A DNA stretch of 64,000 nt from Neomoorella carbonis (GCF_045278715.1 NZ_CP136420.1:2666001-2730000); one strand, 5' to 3'; positions 50,477-63,755 are shown, counted from the stretch's first letter. The notes: generated by a model not told the origin, from the letters alone. Numbers and translations are program-made.

Positions 50477-50947
50477 CTACCACCGGTAATGAGCAAAGGC
50501 TTTGTTGGCTTCCGCCATCTTATGGGTATCTTCGCGCTTTTTCACGGCACCGCCGGTGTTATTGGCGGCATCCATCAACTCGGCAGCAAGTTTCTCGGCC
50601 ATACTCTTCCCGCTACGCGCCCGGGCGTAGTTTACCAGCCAGCGGATACCCAAAGTTTGCCGCCTTTCCGGCCGTACCTCCACCGGCACCTGGTAGTTGG
50701 CACCACCTACGCGGCGCGCCTTAACTTCCAGCAGGGGCATTACATTTTTGAGGGCCTGCTCAAAGACCTCCACCGGGTCCTTACCGGTTTTTTTCCTGAT
50801 GGTGTCAAAGGCTTCATAGCAAATCCGCTGGGCCAGCGATTTCTTACCATTGAGCATGACCTGGTTAATCAATTTGGTAACCTTGGTGCTCCCGTAAAGC
50901 GGGTCCGGCAATACCTCCCGCCGGGGAACACTGCCTCGCCGTGGCAA
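50477..50947 (-). CDS. rpsG: 30S ribosomal protein S7
   Basis: The head-nucleating protein, and in several bacteria a translational repressor of the str operon. It has 156 residues, with RRGSVPRREVLPDPLYGSTKVTKLINQVMLNGKKS at the start and the end TGGAVKKREDTHKMAEANKAFAHYRW. It follows rpsL by 19 bases. Confidence 0.98.
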   Translation of the reverse strand: MPRRGSVPRREVLPDPLYGSTKVTKLINQVMLNGKKSLAQRICYEAFDTIRKKTGKDPVEVFEQALKNVMPLLEVKARRVGGANYQVPVEVRPERRQTLGIRWLVNYARARSGKSMAEKLAAELMDAANNTGGAVKKREDTHKMAEANKAFAHYRW

Positions 50948-50966
50948 CCCTTATCCCCCCTTACCA

Positions 50967-51341
50967 CTACTTTTTGGGCCGCTTGGCCCCGTACTTGGAG
51001 CGGCCCTGGTTACGGTTCTGGACGCCGGCAGAATCGAGGGCACCCCTGATGATATGATACCTAACACCCGGCAAATCCTTAACCCTGCCCCCTCTTACCA
51101 GGACCACTGAGTGTTCCTGCAAATTATGACCAATACCGGGGATATAGGCGGTTACCTCAATGCCATTGGTGAGGCGTACCCGGGCTACCTTGCGCAGGGC
51201 TGAATTGGGCTTTTTAGGCGTGGTTGTATATACACGGGTGCAGACACCCCGCTTCTGGGGGCATTCCTTCAGGGCTGGCGCCGTCGACTTTTTGACGACC
51301 TTTTCCCGCGCCTCGCGTACCAGCTGCTGGATTGTCGGCAT
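50967..51341 (-). CDS. rpsL: 30S ribosomal protein S12
   Basis: A decoding-centre protein. From the ATG at 51341, with GGAGGTGG upstream, it has 124 residues (PTIQQLVREAREKVVKKS...). TTPKKPNSALRKVARVRL contains the wild-type Lys of the streptomycin site and the later PGVRYHIIRGALD holds the second Lys-equivalent region, so no resistance change is visible. A GTG 9 bases upstream is an alternative start. Confidence 0.98.
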   Translation of the reverse strand: MPTIQQLVREAREKVVKKSTAPALKECPQKRGVCTRVYTTTPKKPNSALRKVARVRLTNGIEVTAYIPGIGHNLQEHSVVLVRGGRVKDLPGVRYHIIRGALDSAGVQNRNQGRSKYGAKRPKK

Positions 51342-51362
51342 TCCTTCCACCTCCTTCCCCGG

Positions 51363-51614
51363 CTATTCTTCCAGAATGACGGCTGAGGCCGAGCCCACTT
51401 CGATACCGCAGGCCCGCCCCAGCTCTTTCATTGAGTCCACCTCGACTATTTCTACACCCCGTGCGCGGCATAGCTGAATTAAAGGCCCGGTTACATGGGG
51501 CTCGGCATCCTTAGCTATATAGACCACCCGGGCTGTCCCCTTCATTACCGCTTTGGTGACCTGCTTGGTGCCCACCGCTCGTTTTTTGGCCACCCGCAAA
51601 CGTTCATAGGACAT
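51363..51614 (-). CDS. rplGB: L7Ae/L30e family kink-turn binding protein
   Basis: An 83-residue protein with the L7Ae fold: VGTKQVTKAVMKGTARVVYIAKDAEPHVTGPLIQLCRARGVEIVEVDS, with the kink-turn loop at GSASAVILEE. Bacillus homologues (YbxF) bind kink-turn RNA in vitro, and the gene is typically between rpoC and rpsL in Firmicutes. Its role in the cell is not settled. It is called RplGB in some annotations. Confidence 0.92.
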   Translation of the reverse strand: MSYERLRVAKKRAVGTKQVTKAVMKGTARVVYIAKDAEPHVTGPLIQLCRARGVEIVEVDSMKELGRACGIEVGSASAVILEE

Positions 51615-51652
51615 AGTTCAACCCCCCTGGGCAGTCACACTTTTTTATAGTA

Positions 51653-55156
<3,504 letters not shown>

Positions 55157-55186
55157 TATTCCTGCCCCCCCTTGAAGACCTTAAAT

Positions 55187-58100
55187 TTATTCTTCTTCAT
55201 ATTTACCGCCCGGGACCGCCCTGGCCCGGGGTTTAATGACCGAAAAATCACTGTCGAAATCATCACCGTCGACCTCAAGTTCCAGCGCGTCAGGATCGAG
55301 GTCGGCTGGTTCAAAGTCCAGGTCTTCTTCCTCTTCCTCTTCTTCGGCCTCTCCGGCGGCTTCTGCCGGCTCGGCTTCAGGCTGGCCCTGGATATCCAGG
55401 CTCAGATCCTGGACCGCTTCAACACCATCGTCTTCGTCTTCCTTAATCTCAATCTCTTCGTTTTCCTCGGAGAGGACTTTGACATCCAGCCCCAGGCTCT
55501 GGAGTTCTTTAATTAGTACCTTAAAGGATTCCGGCACCCCTGGTTCGGGGACATTTTCCCCTTTGACGATAGCCTCGTAGGTCTTGACGCGGCCGACGAC
55601 GTCATCGGATTTTACCGTCAGGATCTCCTGGAGGGTATAGGCTGCACCATAGGCCTCCAAAGCCCAGACCTCCATTTCCCCGAAGCGCTGGCCACCAAAC
55701 TGGGCTTTACCGCCCAGGGGTTGCTGGGTAACCAGGGAATAGGGGCCCGTGGACCGGGCATGAATCTTGTCATCCACCAAGTGGGCCAGTTTCAGCATAT
55801 ACATATAGCCCACGGTGATGGGACGATCAAAGGGCTCGCCGGTACGGCCGTCATAAAGGATAGTTTTGCCGTCTTCGGGCAGGCCGGCTTCTCGCAGTTT
55901 TTCCTTAATTTCCTCTTCTGAAGCCCCGTCAAAAACCGGAGTGGCCACATGGATCCCCAGGGTTTTGGCCGCCCAGCCCAGGTGGGTTTCCAGGATCTGG
56001 CCTAAATTCATCCGCGACGGCACGCCCAGGGGATTTAAAACAATCTCAATGGGCGTACCGTCGGGGAGGAAGGGCATATCCTCCTCCGGCAGGATGCGGG
56101 AGATAACGCCCTTGTTCCCGTGGCGCCCGGCCATCTTATCACCTACGGAAATTTTCCGTTTCTGGGCGACGTAAACCCGGACCAGCTCATTGACCCCGGG
56201 TGCCAGCTCGTCGCCATTCTCGCGGGAAAAGACCTTGACGTCGACGACAATGCCGGATTCCCCGTGGGGCACCCTTAAGGAAGTATCCCTAACTTCCCGG
56301 GCCTTTTCGCCGAAAATGGCCCTGAGCAAACGCTCTTCGGCAGTCAGCTCCGTCTCGCCCTTGGGAGTGACTTTACCTACCAGGATGTCGCCCGGGCGTA
56401 CCTCGGCGCCGATCCGGATGATGCCCCGCTCGTCCAGGTCTTTTAAAACGTCTTCACTGACGTTGGGAATATCGCGGGTGATCTCTTCCGGTCCCAGCTT
56501 GGTATCCCGGGCGTCGCATTCATATTCTTCAATGTGTATAGAGGTAAAAATGTCTTCCTTGACCAGCTTCTCGCTAATGAGGATGGCGTCCTCATAGTTA
56601 TACCCTTCCCAGGTCATAAAGGCCACCAGGATATTGCGGCCCAGGGCCAGTTCGCCCTGATTGGTGGAAGGTCCGTCGGCTATGGGCTGACCGACATTTA
56701 CCCGCTCCCCTTTGCGGACAATGGGCTTCTGGTTAATGCAGGTACCCTGATTGGAACGGACGAATTTTTGCAGGCGGTAAGTATCCAGGGTACCGTCATC
56801 GTTACGAATGACAATCTCCCGGGCCGTTACCCTTTCAACAACGCCGCTGTTCCTTGCCAGGACAACCACCCCGGAATCGCGGGCCGCCCGCCATTCCATG
56901 CCGGTACCTACCACCGGCGCCTCGGTCCTTAAAAGAGGTACGGCCTGGCGCTGCATGTTGGCTCCCATGAGGGCACGGTTGGCGTCATCATGCTCCAGGA
57001 AGGGGATGAGGGCCGTGGCCACACTGACCATCTGCTTGGGAGATACGTCCATGTAATCAACCCGTTCGGCCGGCACAACTACGATTTCTCCGGCATGACG
57101 GGCATTAACCCGCTTCTCTAAGAAATGACCCTCTTCATCCAGGGGGGCGTTAGCCTGGGCGATGACGTACTTGTCCTCTTCATCGGCAGTCAGGTAATGA
57201 ATTTCGTTGGTGACGATGCCTTTTTCTTTGTCTACCCGGCGGTAGGGGGTTTCAATGAAACCAAACTCATTAATGCGGGCATAGGTACTCAAAGAACCAA
57301 TCAGGCCGATGTTCGGGCCTTCAGGGGTCTCAATGGGACACATGCGGCCATAGTGGGAGGTATGCACGTCCCGCACTTCAAAACCGGCACGTTCCCGGGA
57401 CAGGCCGCCGGGACCCAGGGCTGAGAGGCGCCGTTTATGGGTTAACTCGGCCAGGGGGTTGGTCTGGTCCATAAACTGGGACAGCTGGCTGGAACCAAAG
57501 AATTCCTTGATGGCCGCCACCACCGGCCGGATGTTAATCAGCACCTGGGGCGTAATGACGTCGACATCCTGGATGGTCATCCGCTCCCGCACTACCCGCT
57601 CCATGCGGGCCAGACCAATGCGGAATTGGTTCTGGAGGAGCTCGCCCACGGAACGCAGGCGGCGGTTGCCAAGGTGGTCGATATCGTCGGGTTTAACCTC
57701 GCCATCCATAAGGCGCAGAAGGTATTTAATGGCGTGAATAATATCCTCTTTTGTGAGGCAACGAATATATTCCTGCCGGCCGTTGATTTCGTGGGTCAAA
57801 ACGCCATGACCCAGCTTTTTGTTCAGCTTGTAGCGACCGACATTGCCCAGATCATAGCGCTTGGGATCAAAGAACAAGGATTCCAGCAGGTTTCTGGCGC
57901 TCTCGACAGTCGGGGGCTCACCAGGACGCAGGCGTTTATAGATCTCTACCAGAGCTTCCTCTTCGGAATCGGTGTTATCCTTTTCCAGGGTATTCTGGAT
58001 ACGCGTGTCAAAATCAAAGAGTTCGAGGATGCGGGCATTGGTGGTATAGCCCAGGGCACGCAGCAGGACGGTGGCCGGGATCTTCCGCGTGCGGTCAATA

Positions 58101-58642
58101 CGGACATAGATGCTTTCGGTATTGTCGGTTTCAAACTCCAGCCAGGCACCCCTGTTGGGAATAATGGTAGCACCGTATACTTTCGTCCCGCTGGCATCAA
58201 TACTTTCCGTATAATAGGCCCCCGGTGAACGGACCAGCTGGCTGACAATTACCCTTTCGGCACCATTAATGATAAAAGTGCCCTTTTCCGTCATGAGGGG
58301 GAAATCCCCCATAAATACTTCCTGCTCTTTAACTTCGCCTGTTTCTTTGTTAATTAGACGAACCTTGACCCGCAGGGGGGCAGCATAGGTCATATCCCGC
58401 TCTTTGCATTCTTCCTGGGAGTACTTGGGCTCACCCAGGGAATAATCAACAAACTCCAGGACCAGGTTGCCAGTAAAATCCTGGATTGGTGAAATGTCAT
58501 GCAAAATTTCCCGCAAACCTTCATCAATGAACCACTGGTAGGAGTTACGTTGAATTTCAATCAGATTTGGTAACTCCAGGGTTTCCTTGATTTTGGCAAA
58601 GGTCCAACGTTCCCTGGTCCCGACTTTAACCGGATAAGCCAA
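55187..58642 (-). CDS. rpoB: RNA polymerase beta subunit
   Basis: The second catalytic subunit. From the TTG at 58642, preceded by a G-rich Shine-Dalgarno-like stretch, it has 1151 residues; the frame is open 11 codons further. The rifampicin pocket reads SSQLSQFMDQTNPLAELTHKRRLSALGPGGL, with no resistance change. KVTPKGETELTAEERLLRAIFGEKA and GDKMAGRHGNKGVISRI are the usual catalytic-side motifs. After the normal end, the C-terminus carries a roughly 75-residue acidic tail with a run of Glu. It has its own promoter in the rplL-rpoB spacer. Confidence 0.97.
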   Translation of the reverse strand: MAYPVKVGTRERWTFAKIKETLELPNLIEIQRNSYQWFIDEGLREILHDISPIQDFTGNLVLEFVDYSLGEPKYSQEECKERDMTYAAPLRVKVRLINKETGEVKEQEVFMGDFPLMTEKGTFIINGAERVIVSQLVRSPGAYYTESIDASGTKVYGATIIPNRGAWLEFETDNTESIYVRIDRTRKIPATVLLRALGYTTNARILELFDFDTRIQNTLEKDNTDSEEEALVEIYKRLRPGEPPTVESARNLLESLFFDPKRYDLGNVGRYKLNKKLGHGVLTHEINGRQEYIRCLTKEDIIHAIKYLLRLMDGEVKPDDIDHLGNRRLRSVGELLQNQFRIGLARMERVVRERMTIQDVDVITPQVLINIRPVVAAIKEFFGSSQLSQFMDQTNPLAELTHKRRLSALGPGGLSRERAGFEVRDVHTSHYGRMCPIETPEGPNIGLIGSLSTYARINEFGFIETPYRRVDKEKGIVTNEIHYLTADEEDKYVIAQANAPLDEEGHFLEKRVNARHAGEIVVVPAERVDYMDVSPKQMVSVATALIPFLEHDDANRALMGANMQRQAVPLLRTEAPVVGTGMEWRAARDSGVVVLARNSGVVERVTAREIVIRNDDGTLDTYRLQKFVRSNQGTCINQKPIVRKGERVNVGQPIADGPSTNQGELALGRNILVAFMTWEGYNYEDAILISEKLVKEDIFTSIHIEEYECDARDTKLGPEEITRDIPNVSEDVLKDLDERGIIRIGAEVRPGDILVGKVTPKGETELTAEERLLRAIFGEKAREVRDTSLRVPHGESGIVVDVKVFSRENGDELAPGVNELVRVYVAQKRKISVGDKMAGRHGNKGVISRILPEEDMPFLPDGTPIEIVLNPLGVPSRMNLGQILETHLGWAAKTLGIHVATPVFDGASEEEIKEKLREAGLPEDGKTILYDGRTGEPFDRPITVGYMYMLKLAHLVDDKIHARSTGPYSLVTQQPLGGKAQFGGQRFGEMEVWALEAYGAAYTLQEILTVKSDDVVGRVKTYEAIVKGENVPEPGVPESFKVLIKELQSLGLDVKVLSEENEEIEIKEDEDDGVEAVQDLSLDIQGQPEAEPAEAAGEAEEEEEEEDLDFEPADLDPDALELEVDGDDFDSDFSVIKPRARAVPGGKYEEE

Positions 58643-58777
58643 CTTGGGTCCCCCCCACAAGAAATTCAAAAGCAAGGTAATGACAACCTCGCTTTTGACC
58701 TTTAAAGTTCCTGCTACCTATTATTGCCGTCCAAGGAAATACTTAATCATGTACCGGCAAATTAATGGCATTTTGAT

Positions 58778-58806
58778 ATGTTAGCATAAAAGGCGATTAG
58801 TGTCAA
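58778..58806 (-). promoter_or_regulatory. Strong SigA-type promoter of rpoB-rpoC
   Basis: A perfect TTGACA (58801-58806), 17 bases, TAACAT (58778-58783) on the minus strand, with TGC before the -10 (extended -10). It sits just after the rplL attenuator, so rpoBC and downstream genes can be transcribed independently of rplJL. Confidence 0.85.
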
Positions 58807-58808
58807 GG

Positions 58809-58843
58809 AAAAAATTATAGCCGGGGAGGGCTGGTTCCCCGGC
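58809..58843 (-). terminator. Attenuator between rplL and rpoB
   Basis: An 8-bp stem GCCGGGGA / TCCCCGGC (58820-58843) with an 8-base loop is followed on the minus strand by TATAA and then TTTTTT. It lies 16 bases after the rplL stop. Attenuation here is well known in bacteria and lowers rpoBC relative to L7/L12. Confidence 0.8.
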
Positions 58844-58859
58844 TGCTGACAGCAGGCGA

Positions 58860-59240
58860 CTATTTAATTTCCACAGTGGCGCCGGCTTCTTCCAGCTTGG
58901 CCTTGATGCTTTCAGCTTCCTCTTTGCTGACCTTTTCTTTAACCGGCTTGGGAGCGTTGTCCACCAGATCTTTGGCTTCTTTGAGGCCCAGGGCGGTAAT
59001 TTCGCGTACTACTTTGATGACGTTAATCTTCTTGTCGCCGGCGGACTTCAGGATGACGTCAAATTCCGTTTGCTCCTCTGCCTGGGCTTCAGCCGGGGCA
59101 GCTGCTCCCGGGGCTACGGCCATGGCTACCGGCGCGGCAGCACTGACGCCAAATTCTTCTTCCAGGGCCTTGACCAGTTCGGCGAGTTCCAGCACCGTCA
59201 AACCTTTGACGGCTTCGATAATTTCCTGTACTTTGCTCAT
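58860..59240 (-). CDS. rplL: 50S ribosomal protein L7/L12
   Basis: The multi-copy stalk protein that recruits translation GTPases. It has 126 residues: an N-terminal dimerisation domain (VQEIIEAVKGLTVLELAELVKALEEEFGV), an Ala/Pro hinge (AAAPVAMAVAPGAAAPAEAQ), and a C-terminal globular domain with KINVIKVVREITALGLKEAKDLVDNAPKPVKE. An unusually long 296-base spacer separates it from rplJ. Confidence 0.98.
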   Translation of the reverse strand: MSKVQEIIEAVKGLTVLELAELVKALEEEFGVSAAAPVAMAVAPGAAAPAEAQAEEQTEFDVILKSAGDKKINVIKVVREITALGLKEAKDLVDNAPKPVKEKVSKEEAESIKAKLEEAGATVEIK

Positions 59241-59293
59241 GATGAGCCACTCCTCCTCTGAAAATCATTCTACCTGAAAATAACTTCGTTCCA

Positions 59294-59503
59294 GGCTGGC
59301 ATTGTTTTTGCTCGCTCCCTGGTCCTCGCGGATCAGCCTACGGCTCTGCCTCGGGCTCGGGCGGGGTTCCCGGCCTATTCGGCATCCTTGCCTCAGAGGC
59401 CGGCCTCGGACATCCTGTCCTCGGCCCCGCCCTCGCTCCTCGGCACAGCCTGCGGCTGCTTAACCACTCGGACCAAGTCGCTCGCTTCAAACAAATGCCG
59501 GCC
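59294..59503. repeat. Fold-back element in the rplJ-rplL spacer
   Basis: The 296-base gap (59241-59536) holds no gene I can support. A 210-base imperfect palindrome fills it. The ends are GGCTGGCATT (59294-59303) and AATGCCGGCC (59494-59503). Internal blocks pair in register: GGCTCTGCC with GGCACAGCC (about 59342 and 59442), and GCGGGG with CCCCGC (59361-59366 and 59425-59430). Parts of the right arm recur at 1647-1692 and 48186-48207. In the rplJL transcript it would be a very stable hairpin, yet rplL must still be translated at four times the rplJ level. Confidence 0.75.
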
Positions 59504-59536
59504 CTTTGGGGGTACCGTGTTAGCGGTATGAGGGTC

Positions 59537-60067
59537 TTAAGCTGCTTCTTCCTTCTTTTTGCGGATGGCCTCCAGGACGTAGACCAAATTGCGGATATTG
59601 CCGGCCAGGACGTTGACCAGCCCGGCCAGGGGGGCCTGGAAACCGCCCACCACTTTGGCCAGGAGCTCCTCGCGGGAGGGCAGGTCGGCCAGGGCTTTGA
59701 TTTCGTCCAGGCCAATAATCCTTCCCTGCAAAACGCCCGCCTTGATCTGGAAGGTTTTGCTGTTGCGCATAACTTCCGATAAGATTTTAGCAGGAGCCGC
59801 AGGGTCGTTTAAGCTAAAGGCCGCGGCAGTTGGCCCTTCCAGGAAAGGTTCAAGGCCCTCCAGCCCCAATTCCTGCGCGGCCCTGCGCGTCAGGGTATTT
59901 TTCACTACTTTAAATTCCACACCGGCTTCCCGTAACTGACGGCGCAGCTTGGTCATTTCAGCTACATTCATTCCCCGGTAGTCGGCCAGAATGGTTACAA
60001 TAGAGTTCCCCAGCTTTTCCTTTATCTCGGCCACTGCCGCCGCCTTGGCTTCCCGTTGCTTGTTCAT
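59537..60067 (-). CDS. rplJ: 50S ribosomal protein L10
   Basis: The stalk base that carries L7/L12 dimers. It has 176 residues: an N-terminal rRNA-binding domain (ILADYRGMNVAEMTKLRRQLREAGVEFKVVKNTL), TAAAFSLNDPAAPAKIL, and a C-terminal helix (NIRNLVYVLEAIRKKKEEAA) that binds L12. The L10 leader precedes it; with L12, L10 represses its own translation there in other bacteria. Confidence 0.98.
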   Translation of the reverse strand: MNKQREAKAAAVAEIKEKLGNSIVTILADYRGMNVAEMTKLRRQLREAGVEFKVVKNTLTRRAAQELGLEGLEPFLEGPTAAAFSLNDPAAPAKILSEVMRNSKTFQIKAGVLQGRIIGLDEIKALADLPSREELLAKVVGGFQAPLAGLVNVLAGNIRNLVYVLEAIRKKKEEAA

Positions 60068-60087
60068 TTCCCCACCTCCGTTCTGCT

Positions 60088-60202
60088 AAAAAATAAAAGC
60101 CCCCGCAGACAAGCGAGGGCAAATGGCAAAATGATAACAGCTAATTGAAACTACCTCGGCAGGATATATTAAGCCTTAAAGGCACCTGCTGTCTACGGTT
60201 AA
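60088..60202 (-). promoter_or_regulatory. L10 leader with transcription attenuator
   Basis: On the minus strand, AACCGTAGACAGCAGGTGCC (60181-60200) is the conserved start of the ribosomal L10 leader, followed by the expected TCCTGCCGAGGT partner. It ends in a terminator: GCCCTCGCTTG-type stem at 60099-60120 followed by TTTTATTTTTT. The L10-(L12) complex binds the leader kink-turn and controls rplJL. The pattern is that of the Rfam L10 leader. Confidence 0.92.
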
Positions 60203-60237
60203 TACCAGTATGAAGTTTTAACTGAGCTTATGGTTTT

Positions 60238-60933
60238 TTACCTTATGGCCCGCAGGGGGTTAACTTTTATCCCCGGCCCCATAGTCGAAGAAATACTGAT
60301 GCTCTTTAAATACTGGCCCTTGGCCGCTGCCGGTTTGGCCCTTACCAGGGCTTCTATTAGGGCCTGGAAGTTTTCTTTCAGCTTATCTTCCGCAAAACTG
60401 GCTTTGCCTATGGGAGCATGGACAATGGCTGTCTTATCTACCCGGAATTCAATTTTACCGGCTTTAACTTCCTTAATGGCCCGGGCCAGGTCCATGGTTA
60501 CCGTTCCCGCCTTGGGATTGGGCATAAGTCCACGCGGGCCTAAAATACGGCCTAACTTGCCAACCGTACCCATCATATCAGGGGTGGCAATGGCCACATC
60601 AAAGTCAAGCCAACCGCCCTGGATTTTTTCCACCAGGTCCTCGGCGCCTACAAAATCGGCCCCGGCTTCCTCGGCTTCTCTGGCCTTTTCGCCCTTGGCA
60701 AACACCAGCACCCGCCGGGTTTTACCGGTACCGTTGGGCAGAACTACCGTCCCGCGTACCTGCTGGTCGGCATGACGGGGATCAACCCCAAGTCTTACCG
60801 CCACCTCAATAGTTTCATCAAATTTGGCGCTGGCGGTTTTCTTGACCAGGGCTATAGCTTCGCCGGGTTCGTAAAGCTGCTGCCTGTCTACCAGTTTACT
60901 AACCTCGCGGTACCTTTTACCGTGTTTGGGCAT
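60238..60933 (-). CDS. rplA: 50S ribosomal protein L1
   Basis: The mobile L1 stalk protein at the E site, and the repressor of the L11 operon in many bacteria. It has 231 residues, with KHGKRYREVSKLVDRQQLYEPGEAIALVKK, VVLPNGTGKTRRVLVFAKG, MMGTVGKLGRILGPRGLMPNPKAGTVT and a C-terminal SSTMGPGIKV. It follows rplK by 53 bases. Confidence 0.98.
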   Translation of the reverse strand: MPKHGKRYREVSKLVDRQQLYEPGEAIALVKKTASAKFDETIEVAVRLGVDPRHADQQVRGTVVLPNGTGKTRRVLVFAKGEKAREAEEAGADFVGAEDLVEKIQGGWLDFDVAIATPDMMGTVGKLGRILGPRGLMPNPKAGTVTMDLARAIKEVKAGKIEFRVDKTAIVHAPIGKASFAEDKLKENFQALIEALVRAKPAAAKGQYLKSISISSTMGPGIKVNPLRAIR

Positions 60934-60986
60934 TTGGGCATTCCTCCTCGTGGTTCCAGCGGATTACTCCTCCCACCAGCCTCTGT

Positions 60987-61421
60987 TTAAGCCTCCACTT
61001 CCACACCCATACTGCGGGCAGTGCCTTCGATCATGCGCATGGCAGCTTCAATACTGGCGGCATTGAGATCTTTCATCTTGAGCTCGGCAATCTCCCGGAT
61101 CTTTTCCCGGGAAACCTTGCCGACTTTTTTACGGTTGGGCTCCCCGGATGCTGTCTCTATACCCAGGGCTTTTTTCAGCAAAACGGACGCTGGTGGCGTT
61201 TTGGTAATAAAGGTAAAGGAACGATCTTCGTAAACAGTTATCTCTACCGGGATAATCAGGCCCGCCTGATTGGCTGTCCGGTCGTTAAACTCTTTGACGA
61301 AGGCCATAATGTTAACCCCGTGCTGGCCAAGGGCCGGGCCTACCGGTGGTGCCGGCGTTGCCTTGCCTGCCGGTACCTGGAGTTTAACTACTGCTGTTAC
61401 TTTCTTGGCTTTGGGTGCCAA
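60987..61421 (-). CDS. rplK: 50S ribosomal protein L11
   Basis: Part of the GTPase-associated centre, and needed for RelA activation and thiostrepton binding. From a TTG at 61421, 8 bases after AAGGAGG, it has 144 residues. The proline-rich KATPAPPVGPALGQHGVNIMAFVKEFN region is wild-type. The C-terminal domain ends in EGTARSMGVEVEA. A GTG 9 bases upstream is an alternative start but overlaps the ribosome-binding site. Confidence 0.97.
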   Translation of the reverse strand: MAPKAKKVTAVVKLQVPAGKATPAPPVGPALGQHGVNIMAFVKEFNDRTANQAGLIIPVEITVYEDRSFTFITKTPPASVLLKKALGIETASGEPNRKKVGKVSREKIREIAELKMKDLNAASIEAAMRMIEGTARSMGVEVEA

Positions 61422-61435
61422 TTTTAACACCTCCT

Positions 61436-61963
61436 TTAAACGATTTTCTCGATCTGGTTGATATCCAGCTCAATGGGCGTTTCCCGGCCGAACATGGAAA
61501 CCATGACCTTTATCTTACCCTTATCGGGCTGGATCTCTTCGATCGAACCAATAAAGTTTTCAAAGGGGCCGCTGGTAACGCGTACATTTTCCCCCACGGC
61601 TACATCGATCCGTGGCCGCGGCTCTTCAACACCCATCTGTTGCAGGATTTGCTGGGCCTCTTCTTCCCGGAGGGGTATGGGCTTATTACCCGTACCCACA
61701 AATCCAGTTACCCCCGGCGTGTTGCGCACTACATACCAGGAAGCGTCGGTTAAAATCATTTCTACCAGAACATAACCGGGGTATATTTTCCGTTTGACGA
61801 TTTTGCGCTTGCCGTCCTTAACCTGGATCTCATCTTCCATGGGCACTACTACCCGGAAGATTTTATCGCCCATGTTCATAGACTCGACGCGCTTTTCCAG
61901 GTTGGCTTTGACCTTATTTTCGTAGCCGGAATAAGTGTGAATGACAAACCAGGCCTTTTCCAT
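61436..61963 (-). CDS. nusG: Transcription termination/antitermination factor NusG
   Basis: Binds the RNA polymerase clamp and couples transcription to translation or to Rho. It has 175 residues: the NGN domain (AWFVIHTYSGYENKVKANLEKRVESM, then YPGYVLVEMILTDASWYVVRNTPGVTGFVG) and the KOW domain (NVRVTSGPFENFIGSIEEIQPDKGKIKVMVSMFGRETPIELD). It lies between secE and rplK. Confidence 0.98.
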   Translation of the reverse strand: MEKAWFVIHTYSGYENKVKANLEKRVESMNMGDKIFRVVVPMEDEIQVKDGKRKIVKRKIYPGYVLVEMILTDASWYVVRNTPGVTGFVGTGNKPIPLREEEAQQILQQMGVEEPRPRIDVAVGENVRVTSGPFENFIGSIEEIQPDKGKIKVMVSMFGRETPIELDINQIEKIV

Positions 61964-61971
61964 GTTAACCT

Positions 61972-62205
61972 CTACCGCAATATCAATTTACCCAGAAGGA
62001 AACTAAAGACAGAGTCAAAAATCCACAATAAGGCCGCCATAACGAGTACTGAAACCAGTACTACAGAAGTATAGGTTACCAGTTCCCTGCGCGTCGGCCA
62101 ATGAACCTTTTTCAACTCGGCCCAGGAGCCCCGGAAAAATTTAGTGACCTGCTCTTTAAAACTGGTTTTGTTGTTAACGGTTCTGGCCACGGTCTTGGTT
62201 ACCAT
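61972..62205 (-). CDS. secE: Preprotein translocase subunit SecE
   Basis: A small clamp around SecY. It has 77 residues: a polar amphipathic region (FFRGSWAELKKVHWPTRRELVTYT), which is the family motif, and one membrane helix (VVLVSVLVMAALLWIFDSVFSFLLG). It lies between rpmG (15-base gap) and nusG. Confidence 0.97.
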   Translation of the reverse strand: MVTKTVARTVNNKTSFKEQVTKFFRGSWAELKKVHWPTRRELVTYTSVVLVSVLVMAALLWIFDSVFSFLLGKLILR

Positions 62206-62220
62206 TTAAAAACCCCTACC

Positions 62221-62370
62221 CTATTTCGTTTCCTTGTGCACAGTGTGCCTGCCGCAGTTACTGCAGTACTTTTTCAGTTCCAGGCGATCGGGGTCATTTT
62301 TTTTGTTTTTGCTGGAAGTATAATTACGTCGCTTGCATTCAGTACATGCCAGGGTAATCCCCACCCGCAC
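62221..62370 (-). CDS. rpmG: 50S ribosomal protein L33, zinc-binding form
   Basis: A 49-residue protein beginning RVGITLACTECKRRNYTS after a GTG start at 62370, with CTEC and CSNC as the four zinc Cys. GGAGGTGG lies upstream. It ends GRHTVHKETK. The place between tuf2 and secE is standard. Confidence 0.96.
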   Translation of the reverse strand: MRVGITLACTECKRRNYTSSKNKKNDPDRLELKKYCSNCGRHTVHKETK

Positions 62371-62393
62371 TGCCGGCCACCTCCATTATGATC

Positions 62394-62443
62394 GAAGTGG
62401 GGAGGTGGAAAATTGCCACCGTGGCAATCCACCTTCCCACTTC
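62394..62443 (-). other. Long hairpin in the tuf2-rpmG spacer
   Basis: Arms GAAGTGGGgAGGTGG (62394-62408) and CCACCTtCCCACTTC, followed inward by an ATTGCCA / TGGCAAT stem, give about 20 pairs with a single mismatch and a short offset. There is no T-run, so it is not a plain terminator. It shares the 13-mer AGAAGTGGGAAGG with the hairpin after fusA. It sits about 110 bases after the tuf2 stop. Confidence 0.65.
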
Positions 62444-62552
62444 TTGCAAATTTCCCTGCTTGCCAAACCATTCTTCCCCGCCCGGAATTTTTCCTGGACG
62501 GTTAAACACTCTTATTAGTTTGCCATAAATATAAAACCCTGTCAATATTTAT

Positions 62553-63755
<1,203 letters not shown>

